A stretch of DNA of 25,150 bases from JABDOU01 sp041609995 (GTDB lineage Bacteria > Actinomycetota > Acidimicrobiia > Spongiisociales > SHLN01), in assembly GCA_041609995.1 (NCBI GenBank), contig JBFIPU010000035.1, positions 1 through 25,150 of the forward strand, read 5' to 3'. Position 1 is the stretch's first letter; every line of letters begins with the position of its first letter. A program made the translations under genes and the position numbers. This document shows positions 7,856 to 15,583 of this stretch, one piece after another. The notes beneath the pieces were generated by a model that saw only the letters and a list, made by a program, of their open reading frames with translations, did no database searches and was not told the DNA's origin.

Positions 7856-8665
7856 TCAGGCCACATGGTATCCGATTGCATATCGCTGTCTGCCCGATTG
7901 GTCGTTTTCTATTCGCGTCTCCAAGCCCTGTTGGGCGATCAGCTCTGCGACCGCCGGGGCTTGAGAGGGAGAGATCTCGAGATAGAACTTTCCACCGGGG
8001 CTCAGCCAATCTCCCATCTGGGCGACGATGTCGATGATGACGTCCAAACCTTCGGGGCCGGCCCGGAGCGCCTGGACCGGCTCGTGATCCTGCACCTCGG
8101 GCGGCAGCTCCTCCGACTCGGTCACGTATGGAGGGTTCGACACCAGCAAGTCGATCGACGCACGCAGGCCGGTGTCGATGGGAGCAAACAGATCCCCGAC
8201 CTGAAACTCGACGGCGAGACCGGTCTGCGCGCGGTTCTCCATGGCCAGTTCGATGGCGGCGGGAGAGACGTCAATGCCGATCACGCGGGCCTCGGGAAGC
8301 GCCCATTTGAGAGCGAGCGCCAGGTTGCCAGAACCGGTACACAGATCGACGACCACTTTGGGGTCAGGAAGATGCGAGGAGGCGCGATCGCGCACGATGA
8401 GGTCCCACATGAATTCGGTTTCGGGCCGAGGAATGAGCGCCCGCCGGTCAACCTTAAGCCGGAGCGGACCGAAATCCACCGTCCCCTCGATGTACTGCAG
8501 TGGTTCGCCCGCCAGGCGCCGTTCGGCGAGTTCTTCGAAGCGGGCACGCACCTCCGGGTGCACGTCTTCGATCAGGCCCAGCCGATGGGTCGGCACCTCG
8601 AGCGCCACCGCCATCAGCCGGCGAATCTCGTGGAGTTCCAGTCCCGGGATATCTGGAATCCTCAT
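7856..8665 (-). CDS. prmC: Peptide chain release factor N5-glutamine methyltransferase
   Basis: This enzyme methylates the Gln of the GGQ motif in release factors, raising termination efficiency. It has 269 residues from the ATG at 8665. An N-terminal helical domain is followed by the substrate-contact segment LKVDRRALIPRPETEF, the SAM loop VDLCTGSGNLALALK (about 106-120) and the catalytic NPPY at residues 177-180. The frame runs upstream to 8968, but the ATG at 8665 overlaps the prfA stop in an ATGA arrangement, which fixes the start and indicates coupling. Its protein substrate is encoded directly upstream. Confidence 0.97.
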   Translation of the reverse strand: MRIPDIPGLELHEIRRLMAVALEVPTHRLGLIEDVHPEVRARFEELAERRLAGEPLQYIEGTVDFGPLRLKVDRRALIPRPETEFMWDLIVRDRASSHLPDPKVVVDLCTGSGNLALALKWALPEARVIGIDVSPAAIELAMENRAQTGLAVEFQVGDLFAPIDTGLRASIDLLVSNPPYVTESEELPPEVQDHEPVQALRAGPEGLDVIIDIVAQMGDWLSPGGKFYLEISPSQAPAVAELIAQQGLETRIENDQSGRQRYAIGYHVA

Positions 8666-9741
8666 CCGCCTCCGGCCAGCCGCCGGGCCCGATCGTCGAG
8701 GGTCAAGGCATCGATCAACTCGTCCAGATCGCCCTCCAGCACACCGGACAAGTTGCGAATGGTCAACCCGATTCGGTGGTCGGTCACCCGGTTGTCCTTG
8801 TAGTTGTACGTCCGGATCTTCTCGCTGCGCTCCCCCGTTCCCACCTGTTCTTTGCGGTTGGCCGCAATCTCGGCTCGCTGTTCGTCGATCATGCGCTGAA
8901 ACAGCCGGGCGCGCAGAATACGAAAGGCCTTCTCTTTGTTCTGCAGCTGCGATTTCTCGTCCTGGCAAGTGACCACGAGGTTGGAAGGCTCGTGGATCAG
9001 CCGCACGGCGGAATCGGTCGTGTTGACGCTCTGGCCTCCCGGACCGGACGAACGGAAGACCTCGACCTTCACGTCATTCAAATCGAGGTCGAGCTCCACT
9101 TCCTCGATTTCCGGCAGCACCGCCACCGTGGCCACCGAGGTGTGCACCCTTCCCTGCGACTCGGTCTTGGGAACCCGCTGAACTCGATGGGGCCCGGCCT
9201 CATATTTCAAACGCGAATAGGCGCCGTGGCCCTTCACCGCAAAGCTTGCGTCCTTGAAACCGCCCGTATCGGATTCGCTGGTCGACAGCGGCTCGATGAT
9301 CCAGCCCCGGGCCTCGGCGTATCGCTGATACATGCGCATGAGGTCGGCGGCCCAGAGCGCCGCCTCCTCGCCCCCGGCCGCCGCCCGTACCTCCACGATC
9401 ACGTCTTTGTCGTCATTCGGGTCCTTGGGTGCCAGCAACAGCTGCAGACGGCCCAGAAGCTCCTCGGCCTCTGACCGCTTGGCGGCCGCCGTCTCCTTCA
9501 GATAGGCGACCATTTCGGGCTCGTCCTCGGCGCCGGCCAGTTGGGACGCTTCGGCCGCCTCTCCAGCAGCCGCTGAGTAGTCCCGATAGAGGTCAACGAT
9601 TGCTTTCAGCTCGGCGTGGCGCTTGGCGACATCGGTGTAACGGGCCTGGTCGTTGAACAGTTCGGGGTCGGAGAACTCGGCCTCGGTCTGGGCAAAGGCG
9701 GCCTCGACCTCGTCGAGCCGCTGGGTGAGGACGTCATCCAT
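8662..9741 (-). CDS. prfA: Peptide chain release factor 1
   Basis: RF1 recognises UAA and UAG stop codons in the ribosomal A site and triggers peptide release. It has 359 residues, full length. The codon-recognition tripeptide of RF1 type (P-x-T) is PKT at residues 191-193, in HRVQRVPKTESQGRVHTS. The catalytic GGQ is at 235-237 in SSGPGGQSVNTTDSAVR. The absence of an SPF tripeptide argues against RF2. The start ATG at 9741 overlaps the last eight bases of the DUF1385 gene and has GAGGG nine bases ahead. The stop overlaps prmC, so three consecutive genes are interlocked. Confidence 0.98.
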   Translation of the reverse strand: MDDVLTQRLDEVEAAFAQTEAEFSDPELFNDQARYTDVAKRHAELKAIVDLYRDYSAAAGEAAEASQLAGAEDEPEMVAYLKETAAAKRSEAEELLGRLQLLLAPKDPNDDKDVIVEVRAAAGGEEAALWAADLMRMYQRYAEARGWIIEPLSTSESDTGGFKDASFAVKGHGAYSRLKYEAGPHRVQRVPKTESQGRVHTSVATVAVLPEIEEVELDLDLNDVKVEVFRSSGPGGQSVNTTDSAVRLIHEPSNLVVTCQDEKSQLQNKEKAFRILRARLFQRMIDEQRAEIAANRKEQVGTGERSEKIRTYNYKDNRVTDHRIGLTIRNLSGVLEGDLDELIDALTLDDRARRLAGGG

Positions 9742-10801
9742 GGTGGGTGGCCCTCAATGCTGGTTCACACACGCGACCCCGCTCGATCACCTCGGCAACC
9801 TCGTCTTCGTTGAGCGAGGCGAGCAGGCTCGAAATGGCGACCTCGACCATGCCGTCATCGGGTTCTTTGGTCGTGATCCGCTGCAGCTGGATCCCGGGCC
9901 ATGAGAGGGCGTGCAGCCATGAGGCACTGGCCGAGGCCTTGAGAAGCTCATATGACACGCCCGCGATCACCGGAACCAGAACCACGCGTGACGAGATGGT
10001 CCACCACAGCGGCGGTTCGGTCAGCCCCAGCAGCGTGAAGACCAACACCGCCAACAAAACGACGATGATCAAGAAGCTGGTTCCACAGCGGGGGTGCATC
10101 GTCTGATACGTCTGGACCGACTTGACATCGAGCGGGTCGCCGGCTTCGTAGGCCCAGATCGACTTGTGCTCGGCGCCGTGATACTGAAACACTCGCGCGA
10201 TTTCCTTGTTCCGGCCGATCAACCAGATGTAGCCGATGAACAGGGCGACGCGGATCACACCCTCGGCGAGGGTGAATACGAGCACATTTTCTCCGCCGGC
10301 GGCCTCTTCGGCGAGCTTGGCTCCGCCCAGGGGCAGCAGCATGAAGACACCGATGAACAGCACGAGCGCGCCAAACATGGCGATACCCATTTCGCCCCGG
10401 GTGATCTCGCCGGGATTCTCGAGCCGCTTCTCTGCCCGTTTCGTGCGCCAGCCGGCCAGCGGGCCCCGGGCCCCGGCAATGATCGCCTCTAGACGCTCCC
10501 GCTCTTGGTCGGCCTCGCCTTCGGCCGCTTTGTCCGCCGACCAGGTGAGCGCCTTGAAACCAAGCGTCAGGGACTCCCCCAGAACGAGCACGCCCCGCAC
10601 GAACGGAACTTTGGCCCACCGGGAGCGAGCCGACAGCCGCGGAAGATCGTGCGTCTGGGTCTCGATCTCGCCATCGGGTCTTCGCACGGCGACGGCCCAG
10701 GCGTGTGGACTTCGGATCATGACGCCTTCGATGACGGCCTGACCACCGACCGTTGCGGCAGGCGCTGCGGCATCCCCGACGGCGTCGGGTGTGCCAGACA
10801 A
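9734..10801 (-). CDS. DUF1385 family integral membrane protein (YqhQ-like)
   Basis: This 355-residue protein belongs to DUF1385. The signature VGGQAVIEGVMIRSPHAWAV opens the protein after an Ala-rich leader, and the middle has ARVFQYHGAEHKSIWAYEAG and TMHPRCGTSFLI. Hydrophobic helices fall near residues 137-157, 178-193, 243-263 and 275-290. Its biochemical function is not established as far as I know. The start is TTG, directly abutting the rpmE stop (TAG then TTG) with AGGAGG five bases before it, an excellent ribosome binding site, so the unusual start is well supported. The 3' end overlaps prfA by eight bases. Placement inside a ribosome and termination gene group is notable for a membrane protein. 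Confidence 0.93.
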   Translation of the reverse strand: MSGTPDAVGDAAAPAATVGGQAVIEGVMIRSPHAWAVAVRRPDGEIETQTHDLPRLSARSRWAKVPFVRGVLVLGESLTLGFKALTWSADKAAEGEADQERERLEAIIAGARGPLAGWRTKRAEKRLENPGEITRGEMGIAMFGALVLFIGVFMLLPLGGAKLAEEAAGGENVLVFTLAEGVIRVALFIGYIWLIGRNKEIARVFQYHGAEHKSIWAYEAGDPLDVKSVQTYQTMHPRCGTSFLIIVVLLAVLVFTLLGLTEPPLWWTISSRVVLVPVIAGVSYELLKASASASWLHALSWPGIQLQRITTKEPDDGMVEVAISSLLASLNEDEVAEVIERGRVCEPALRATHHG

Positions 10802-11215
10802 CTAAGCCTCCTGTTCAGCCTCGGCGGGGGTCTCGGATGCAGCCTCTGGAGTGCCACCCTCTGCGGGAGACGCGGCCGCCGCCGGTGCCTCCTCGGCCTT
10901 CCTCGCCTGCCGCTTGACAGGTTTTGGCATGCTCACCTGGGCCTTCTTGGCTTCTTCGATCGCTTTGGCCCGGTCGGCTGCTCGTCGCTGGGCCAGCTTC
11001 TTCGCCGTCTTCGGGTCCTTGGCGTCTACCCGCTTGCGGAACCGCTCCACCCTGCCACCCGTATCGACGAGGCGTTGCTTGCCGGTGAAGAACGGATGGC
11101 ACTCGCTGCAGAGCTCTACGCTCAGGTTTTCGCGCACCGAACGCGTCTGGAACGAGCGGCCGCACGAACATGTGACGGTCGTCTCTACGTACTCTGGATG
11201 GATATCGGCCTTCAT
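10802..11215 (-). CDS. rpmE: Ribosomal protein bL31 with long acidic/Ala-rich C-terminal extension
   Basis: This large-subunit ribosomal protein bridges the two subunits. The core (residues 1-70) begins MKADIHPEYVETTVTC and has the zinc-binding cysteines Cys16, Cys18, Cys36 and Cys39 (CSC and CSEC), so it is the zinc-containing C+ type. HPFFTGKQRLVDTGGRVERF is the L31 signature. Typical L31 is about 70-80 residues; this one has 137, with a basic helical tail (KTAKKLAQRRAADRAKAIEE) and then an Ala/Glu/Pro-rich low-complexity end. The start ATG has GGGAG five bases ahead. It lies 33 bases after rho and abuts the DUF1385 start. Confidence 0.95.
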   Translation of the reverse strand: MKADIHPEYVETTVTCSCGRSFQTRSVRENLSVELCSECHPFFTGKQRLVDTGGRVERFRKRVDAKDPKTAKKLAQRRAADRAKAIEEAKKAQVSMPKPVKRQARKAEEAPAAAASPAEGGTPEAASETPAEAEQEA

Positions 11216-11248
11216 CCGCTCTCCCTTGGGCTTCTCTTGCGCTGCGTG

Positions 11249-12676
11249 CTATTTGCCGGTCTTGGCGATCTCGGCCAAGAACTCGGTGTTGGACTTGGTT
11301 TCTTTGAGCTTGTTGATCAGCAGCTCGAGAGCAGGGGCCGGCTCGAGGGCGAGCAGCACCCTTCGCAGCTTCCAGACCTGGGCAAGCTCGTCAGGATCAA
11401 ACAACAGCTCTTCCCGTCTTGTTCCCGACTGCGAGATGTCGACCGCCGGATAGATCCGTTTGTCGGCCAGGGAGCGGTCGAGCCGGAACTCCATGTTGCC
11501 GGTGCCCTTGAACTCCTCGAAGATGACCTCGTCCATCTTGGACCCGGTCTCGACCAACGCGGTGCCGATGATCGTGAGGCTGCCCCCTTCTTCGATGTTG
11601 CGGGCTGCGCCGAAGAAGCGCTTGGGGGGATAGAGGGCCTGGGAGTCGACACCACCAGACAGGATGCGGCCTGATGCGGGCATCGCCAGGTTGTGGGCCC
11701 GGGCGAGACGCGTGATCGAGTCGAGGAGGATGACGACGTCCGTCCCTTGTTCGACGAGACGCTTGGCCCGCTCCAGGGCCAGCTCCGACACCTGGGTGTG
11801 CTCCTCCGACGGACGGTCGAACGTGGAGTACACGACGTCGCCTTTCACGGAGCGCTGCATGTCGGTGACCTCTTCCGGCCGCTCATCGACGAGCACCACC
11901 ATCAGGTGGCATTCGGGGTTGTTGAGGGCGATCGAAGCAGCGATTTCTTTCAGCACCGTGGTCTTACCGGCTTTGGGAGGCGACACGATCAGGCCGCGCT
12001 GTCCCTTTCCGATCGGGCAAATGAGGTCGATGATGCGTGCGAGGATGTCGCTCTTGTCACCTTCCCGTTCCATCCGCAGCCGGATATCGGGAAACAGCGG
12101 GGTGAGCGTGCCGAACTTGGGACGCTTGCGCGCCTCTTCCGGATCGACTCCGTTGACGGTGACGACGCGAACGAGCGCCGGGAACTTTTCCTGGGAGCGG
12201 GGCTTGCGGATCGGTCCCTTGATGAGATCCCCTTTGCGCAGACCGAACTTGCGAACCTGGTTGGCGGCGACGTACACGTCCTTTTCCCCTGGCAGATAGC
12301 CGGTCGTTCGCAGGAACCCGTAGCCCTCGGGGAGGATGTCGAGCAGCCCTTCGCGCTCCTCCAGTTCTGACTCGTCCACCTGTTCACGCGGCTCGTTGCG
12401 GCCGCGGCGCTTCCGACGATTGCTGCCGGAGCCACCGGAGCCACCGGAGCCACCGTTGCGAGTCCGACCCGCATCGCCGTCCTTCGAGTTCTTGGTCCCC
12501 TTCTTCTCGACGGTCGGGAGGTCGACCGGTGCCGGTTCGTCCGCTCCGCCGGTCTCGGTCAGGATGGCCGCGATCAGTTTTGCCTTTTGGAGACCGTCGG
12601 TTTCGACTCCCACGGATCCGGCGATTTCGCGAAGATCGTCGAGGGATTTGCCTTGCAGCTCGGTTCGAGTAGTCAT
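11249..12676 (-). CDS. rho: Transcription termination factor Rho
   Basis: This is a hexameric RNA helicase that ends transcription at Rho-dependent sites. It has 475 residues from ATG 12676, which has AAAAGGA four bases ahead; the frame is open 39 codons further upstream without similar support. The N-terminal SAP-like helical part (LQGKSLDDLREIAGSVGVET) is followed by a basic Gly/Ser-rich linker, the RNA-binding cold-shock-like domain (EGYGFLRTTGYLPGEKDVYV), and the ATPase core with Walker A SPPKAGKTT and Walker B VVILLDSITRLAR. The linker is longer than in E. coli, as usual in Actinobacteria. A 205-base leader separates it from thrC. Confidence 0.97.
   Translation of the reverse strand: MTTRTELQGKSLDDLREIAGSVGVETDGLQKAKLIAAILTETGGADEPAPVDLPTVEKKGTKNSKDGDAGRTRNGGSGGSGGSGSNRRKRRGRNEPREQVDESELEEREGLLDILPEGYGFLRTTGYLPGEKDVYVAANQVRKFGLRKGDLIKGPIRKPRSQEKFPALVRVVTVNGVDPEEARKRPKFGTLTPLFPDIRLRMEREGDKSDILARIIDLICPIGKGQRGLIVSPPKAGKTTVLKEIAASIALNNPECHLMVVLVDERPEEVTDMQRSVKGDVVYSTFDRPSEEHTQVSELALERAKRLVEQGTDVVILLDSITRLARAHNLAMPASGRILSGGVDSQALYPPKRFFGAARNIEEGGSLTIIGTALVETGSKMDEVIFEEFKGTGNMEFRLDRSLADKRIYPAVDISQSGTRREELLFDPDELAQVWKLRRVLLALEPAPALELLINKLKETKSNTEFLAEIAKTGK
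12426..12454. repeat. Three tandem 9-base units in the rho linker
   Basis: The unit CCGGAGCCA occurs three times in a row followed by a partial copy, with perfect identity. On the coding strand it encodes a Gly-Gly-Ser repeat in the flexible linker between the N-terminal helical part and the RNA-binding domain of Rho. Such a run can change length by slippage without breaking the frame. Confidence 0.9.
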
Positions 12677-12711
12677 GCGTTCCTTTTGGCTATACCTTCG
12701 AGCGTTCCGCC

Positions 12712-12729
12712 GCTCGCTAGACAGCGAGC
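12712..12729 (-). promoter_or_regulatory. Perfect hairpin in the rho 5' leader
   Basis: The inverted repeat GCTCGCT / AGCGAGC forms a 7-base-pair stem with a 4-base loop, 35 bases before the rho start codon. There is no T-run after it on the minus strand, so it does not look like an intrinsic terminator. A second, weaker inverted repeat (CGGAC / GTCCG) lies upstream near 12836-12850. Rho genes are often autoregulated by termination in their own leader, so a leader structure is plausible, but the role here is inferred. Confidence 0.45.
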
Positions 12730-12881
12730 AACTGAGCTGAAGGTGAACGGCTCCTGCGCACAATCGCAAGCCGGGTGCCGGTGATCGATACAACCATCCG
12801 GACGGAGTGTTGCGAAGGGTTTGCCGCAGATGTTCGGACGAGATGTCCGAGACCTCATATTAGGGGATGAATTTGGATTCC

Positions 12882-14249
12882 CTAAAACTCTTGTCGACCG
12901 GCTCCGACGACCGCCTTAATGGTATCGACGTCATTGGGCACCTGCATGACCTTTTCGGATGCCTCCAACGCAGCCTGTATCCGGGCCGGAACCGGCGGTG
13001 GTCGGCCAATTGCTTCTTCGATGGCGCTCCCGAATTTGGCGGGGTGAGCGGTGGCAAGCGCCACCACCGTCCCCTCCGGATGGATGCGCTGGGCGGCGCC
13101 GATTCCGATGGCCGTATGGGGATCCACCAGCACGCCGAGATGGCGATCGAGATCGGCGATGACCGCCGCCCCTTCCTCATCCGTGAGCATGGCGGCCTCG
13201 AACCCAGCACGGTAGGCGTCGGCCACCTGCTGGTTGGCGACGCGGCCCGCCGACCGGAAATCCTGAATGAATTGCGCAGTGGCCGCACCATCTTCGGCGA
13301 GCGCCTCGAAGACAAACCGCTCGAAGTTGGAGGAGATCTGAATGTCCATGCTGGGCGAGGTGGTGCGGATCACTTCGCGGATCTCCATGACCGAGTCGAG
13401 ATGGAACCGGGTCAGGATGTCGTTGCGGTTGGAAGCGACGATCAGCCCGTTCACACCCGCACCCATCCTCCGTGCCACATGTCCGGCGTAGACGTTGCCG
13501 AAGTTGCCGGTGGGCACGGAGAACGTCACGGGCCCGCCCAGCCGAGCGATGCTGACTGCGTAGTAGACGATTTGCATCATCACCCGGGCCCAGTTGATCG
13601 AGTTGACGGCCGAAAGTCGGTGGCGGGAACGGAACGTCTCGTCGGAAAACATTGCTTTCACCGCGTCCTGGCAATCATCGAACGAGCCTGCCACCGCCAG
13701 ATTGTGGATGTTGGGTGACTGGCACGTCGTCATCTGGCGACGCTGCACGTCGGAGACACCACCGTCCGGATGCAGCATGAACAGCTCGATCCCGGCCCGG
13801 TCTTTGAGGGCTTCCACTGCGGCCGCCCCGGTGTCACCCGAGGTCGCTCCCACGACCGTCACGGTCTCGCCCCGCCGGTTGAGCTCATACTCGAACAGGT
13901 CACCGAGGACCTGCATGGCCATGTCCTTGAACGCGAATGTGGGGCCGTGGAAGAGCTCCAGCAGGTGGAGATCATCGCCCAGGTCGACGAGCGGCGTGAC
14001 CTCCGGCGTGTCGAATCGGGCGTAGACACGTTCCAGCAACCCACCCCAGTCGTCGGCCGGGATGGCGGGTTCCACGTACGGCCTGGTCACTGCAAAGGCG
14101 GCTTCGGCGTAATCCTCCGCGGTGCCCAGATCCGGCATATCCGGAATTTGCGCCGGAAGAAACAGCCCGCCGTCGGGGGCCAGTCCGGCGAGGAGCACAT
14201 CGCTGAACTCCATCGTGGGTGAGTTACCGCGGGTGCTGACGTATTCCAT
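12882..14249 (-). CDS. thrC: Threonine synthase
   Basis: This PLP enzyme converts O-phosphohomoserine to threonine. It has 455 residues with the N-terminal threonine-synthase extension seen in E. coli-type enzymes (MEYVSTRG at the start, LAPDGGLFLP near residues 23-32). The PLP lysine is Lys108 in HGPTFAFKDMAMQ, and VVGATSGDTGAAAVEAL is the phosphate-binding loop. SVPTGNFGNVYAGHVARRMG is the conserved central block. No strong ribosome binding site precedes the ATG. It lies 27 bases after hom. The homoserine kinase that makes its substrate (thrB) is not next to it, unlike in M. tuberculosis. Confidence 0.97.
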   Translation of the reverse strand: MEYVSTRGNSPTMEFSDVLLAGLAPDGGLFLPAQIPDMPDLGTAEDYAEAAFAVTRPYVEPAIPADDWGGLLERVYARFDTPEVTPLVDLGDDLHLLELFHGPTFAFKDMAMQVLGDLFEYELNRRGETVTVVGATSGDTGAAAVEALKDRAGIELFMLHPDGGVSDVQRRQMTTCQSPNIHNLAVAGSFDDCQDAVKAMFSDETFRSRHRLSAVNSINWARVMMQIVYYAVSIARLGGPVTFSVPTGNFGNVYAGHVARRMGAGVNGLIVASNRNDILTRFHLDSVMEIREVIRTTSPSMDIQISSNFERFVFEALAEDGAATAQFIQDFRSAGRVANQQVADAYRAGFEAAMLTDEEGAAVIADLDRHLGVLVDPHTAIGIGAAQRIHPEGTVVALATAHPAKFGSAIEEAIGRPPPVPARIQAALEASEKVMQVPNDVDTIKAVVGAGRQEF

Positions 14250-14276
14250 CAGAGGGCGACTGCCATCTGCCCGCGA

Positions 14277-15560
14277 CTACTCGTCGAACGCAACGCGAAT
14301 TGCGGCGCCGACCTCGTTGACGACGTCGAGCTCGCTGAGCCCCGAGACCGCCGCCCGCTGGGCTGATTCGACCGTTGGGTGGGTGATCAGGATGAGCGTG
14401 GCCCGTTCCCCGCGTCCCTCCTGCCAGACGGAACGGATACTCACGTCGTTGTCGCCAAAGCGTTGGGCGATCTGGGCCAGCACCCCCGGCCGGTCGTTCA
14501 CTTCTGTGCGGATGTACCAGGATGTCTCGACGTCCTCGAAGGGCACGAGGTTGCCGGTGCCGAGCTGGATCGGGGGAGCACTCTCGGCGCCGGATCCGAG
14601 GGTTCGGGCGGCGTCGATCACGTCCCCCAGCACCGCAGTTGCGGTGGGCTCGCCGCCGGCTCCCGGCCCTGCGAAGAGAAGCTCGCCCACCGACGAACCC
14701 TCGATGAAGACCGCGTTCGTGGCGCCGCGAATACCCGCCAGCGGATGGCCGACGGGCACGAACGAAGGGTGGACCCGGACCGAGAGCCCGTCTGGGCGCC
14801 GCTCGGCAAACGCCAGCAGCTTGATCACATATCCCCGCTCCTGCGCCAGCCGAATGTCGACGAGGTCGATGCCCGCGATTCCCTCATGGTGTACGTGGTC
14901 GAGAGCCACCCAGGTCCCGAATCCGAGGCTGGCGAGAATGGCTGCTTTGGCGGCGGCGTCTGCTCCCGAGACGTCTGCCGTTGGGTCGGCCTCGGCGTAG
15001 CCCAGGCGCTGCGCCTCCTTGAGAGCCTCCTCGTACGAGGCGCCCTCCTCTGACATCTGGGTGAGGATGTAGTTGGTGGTGCCGTTGACGATGCCGACGA
15101 TGCGGTGGATGGGCTCGCCTGCCAATGACTCCGAGACCGGCCGGATGATGGGAATGCCCCCACCCACGGCGGCCTCGAAAAGCAACTGAACCCCCGCCTC
15201 GGCCGCGGCGGCCAGCAGTTGCTCTCCGGAGGTGGCGATGAGCTCCTTGTTGGCCGTGACCACCGGCTTGCCGGCGGCCAGGGCAGCCAAGACCAGCTCC
15301 CCGGCCGGCTCCCGGCCGCCCATGATCTCGACCACCAGCTCCACCTCGGGGTGGTTGACCACCTCCATCGGGTCGGCGGTGAGCATGCCGCGGGGAAGGT
15401 CGAATGCTCGCGACTTGCCCAGTGAGCGAACGGCGACCTTCACCACCTCGAGCCCCAGCCCGGTCTTGGTCGTGATGACGTCGTGGTCATCGATCAGCCG
15501 GCGTATCAATGAGCCTCCGACGACGCCGGCACCCAGGATTCCGATCCCGATCTTGTTCAT
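14277..15560 (-). CDS. hom: Homoserine dehydrogenase with C-terminal ACT domain
   Basis: This enzyme reduces aspartate semialdehyde to homoserine with NAD(P)H, committing flux to threonine and methionine. It has 427 residues. The Rossmann loop GILGAGVVGGSLIRR starts near residue 8, PVVTANKELIA near 99, and VGIVNGTTNYILTQM is the family signature around the active site. From about residue 345 there is an ACT domain (WYIRTEVNDRPGVLAQIAQR), normally the threonine-feedback module. The start ATG has only weak Shine-Dalgarno potential. It lies between lysA (23-base gap) and thrC. Confidence 0.97.
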   Translation of the reverse strand: MNKIGIGILGAGVVGGSLIRRLIDDHDVITTKTGLGLEVVKVAVRSLGKSRAFDLPRGMLTADPMEVVNHPEVELVVEIMGGREPAGELVLAALAAGKPVVTANKELIATSGEQLLAAAAEAGVQLLFEAAVGGGIPIIRPVSESLAGEPIHRIVGIVNGTTNYILTQMSEEGASYEEALKEAQRLGYAEADPTADVSGADAAAKAAILASLGFGTWVALDHVHHEGIAGIDLVDIRLAQERGYVIKLLAFAERRPDGLSVRVHPSFVPVGHPLAGIRGATNAVFIEGSSVGELLFAGPGAGGEPTATAVLGDVIDAARTLGSGAESAPPIQLGTGNLVPFEDVETSWYIRTEVNDRPGVLAQIAQRFGDNDVSIRSVWQEGRGERATLILITHPTVESAQRAAVSGLSELDVVNEVGAAIRVAFDE

Positions 15561-15583
15561 GCGCGGAGGTTACCTGCGGGCGC

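Noticed and set aside
10505..11674. A 389-residue plus-strand frame antisense to the DUF1385 gene, rpmE and rho.
   Set aside because: It crosses three well-supported genes on the other strand, and its Leu/Arg/Gly-rich composition is typical of a shadow.
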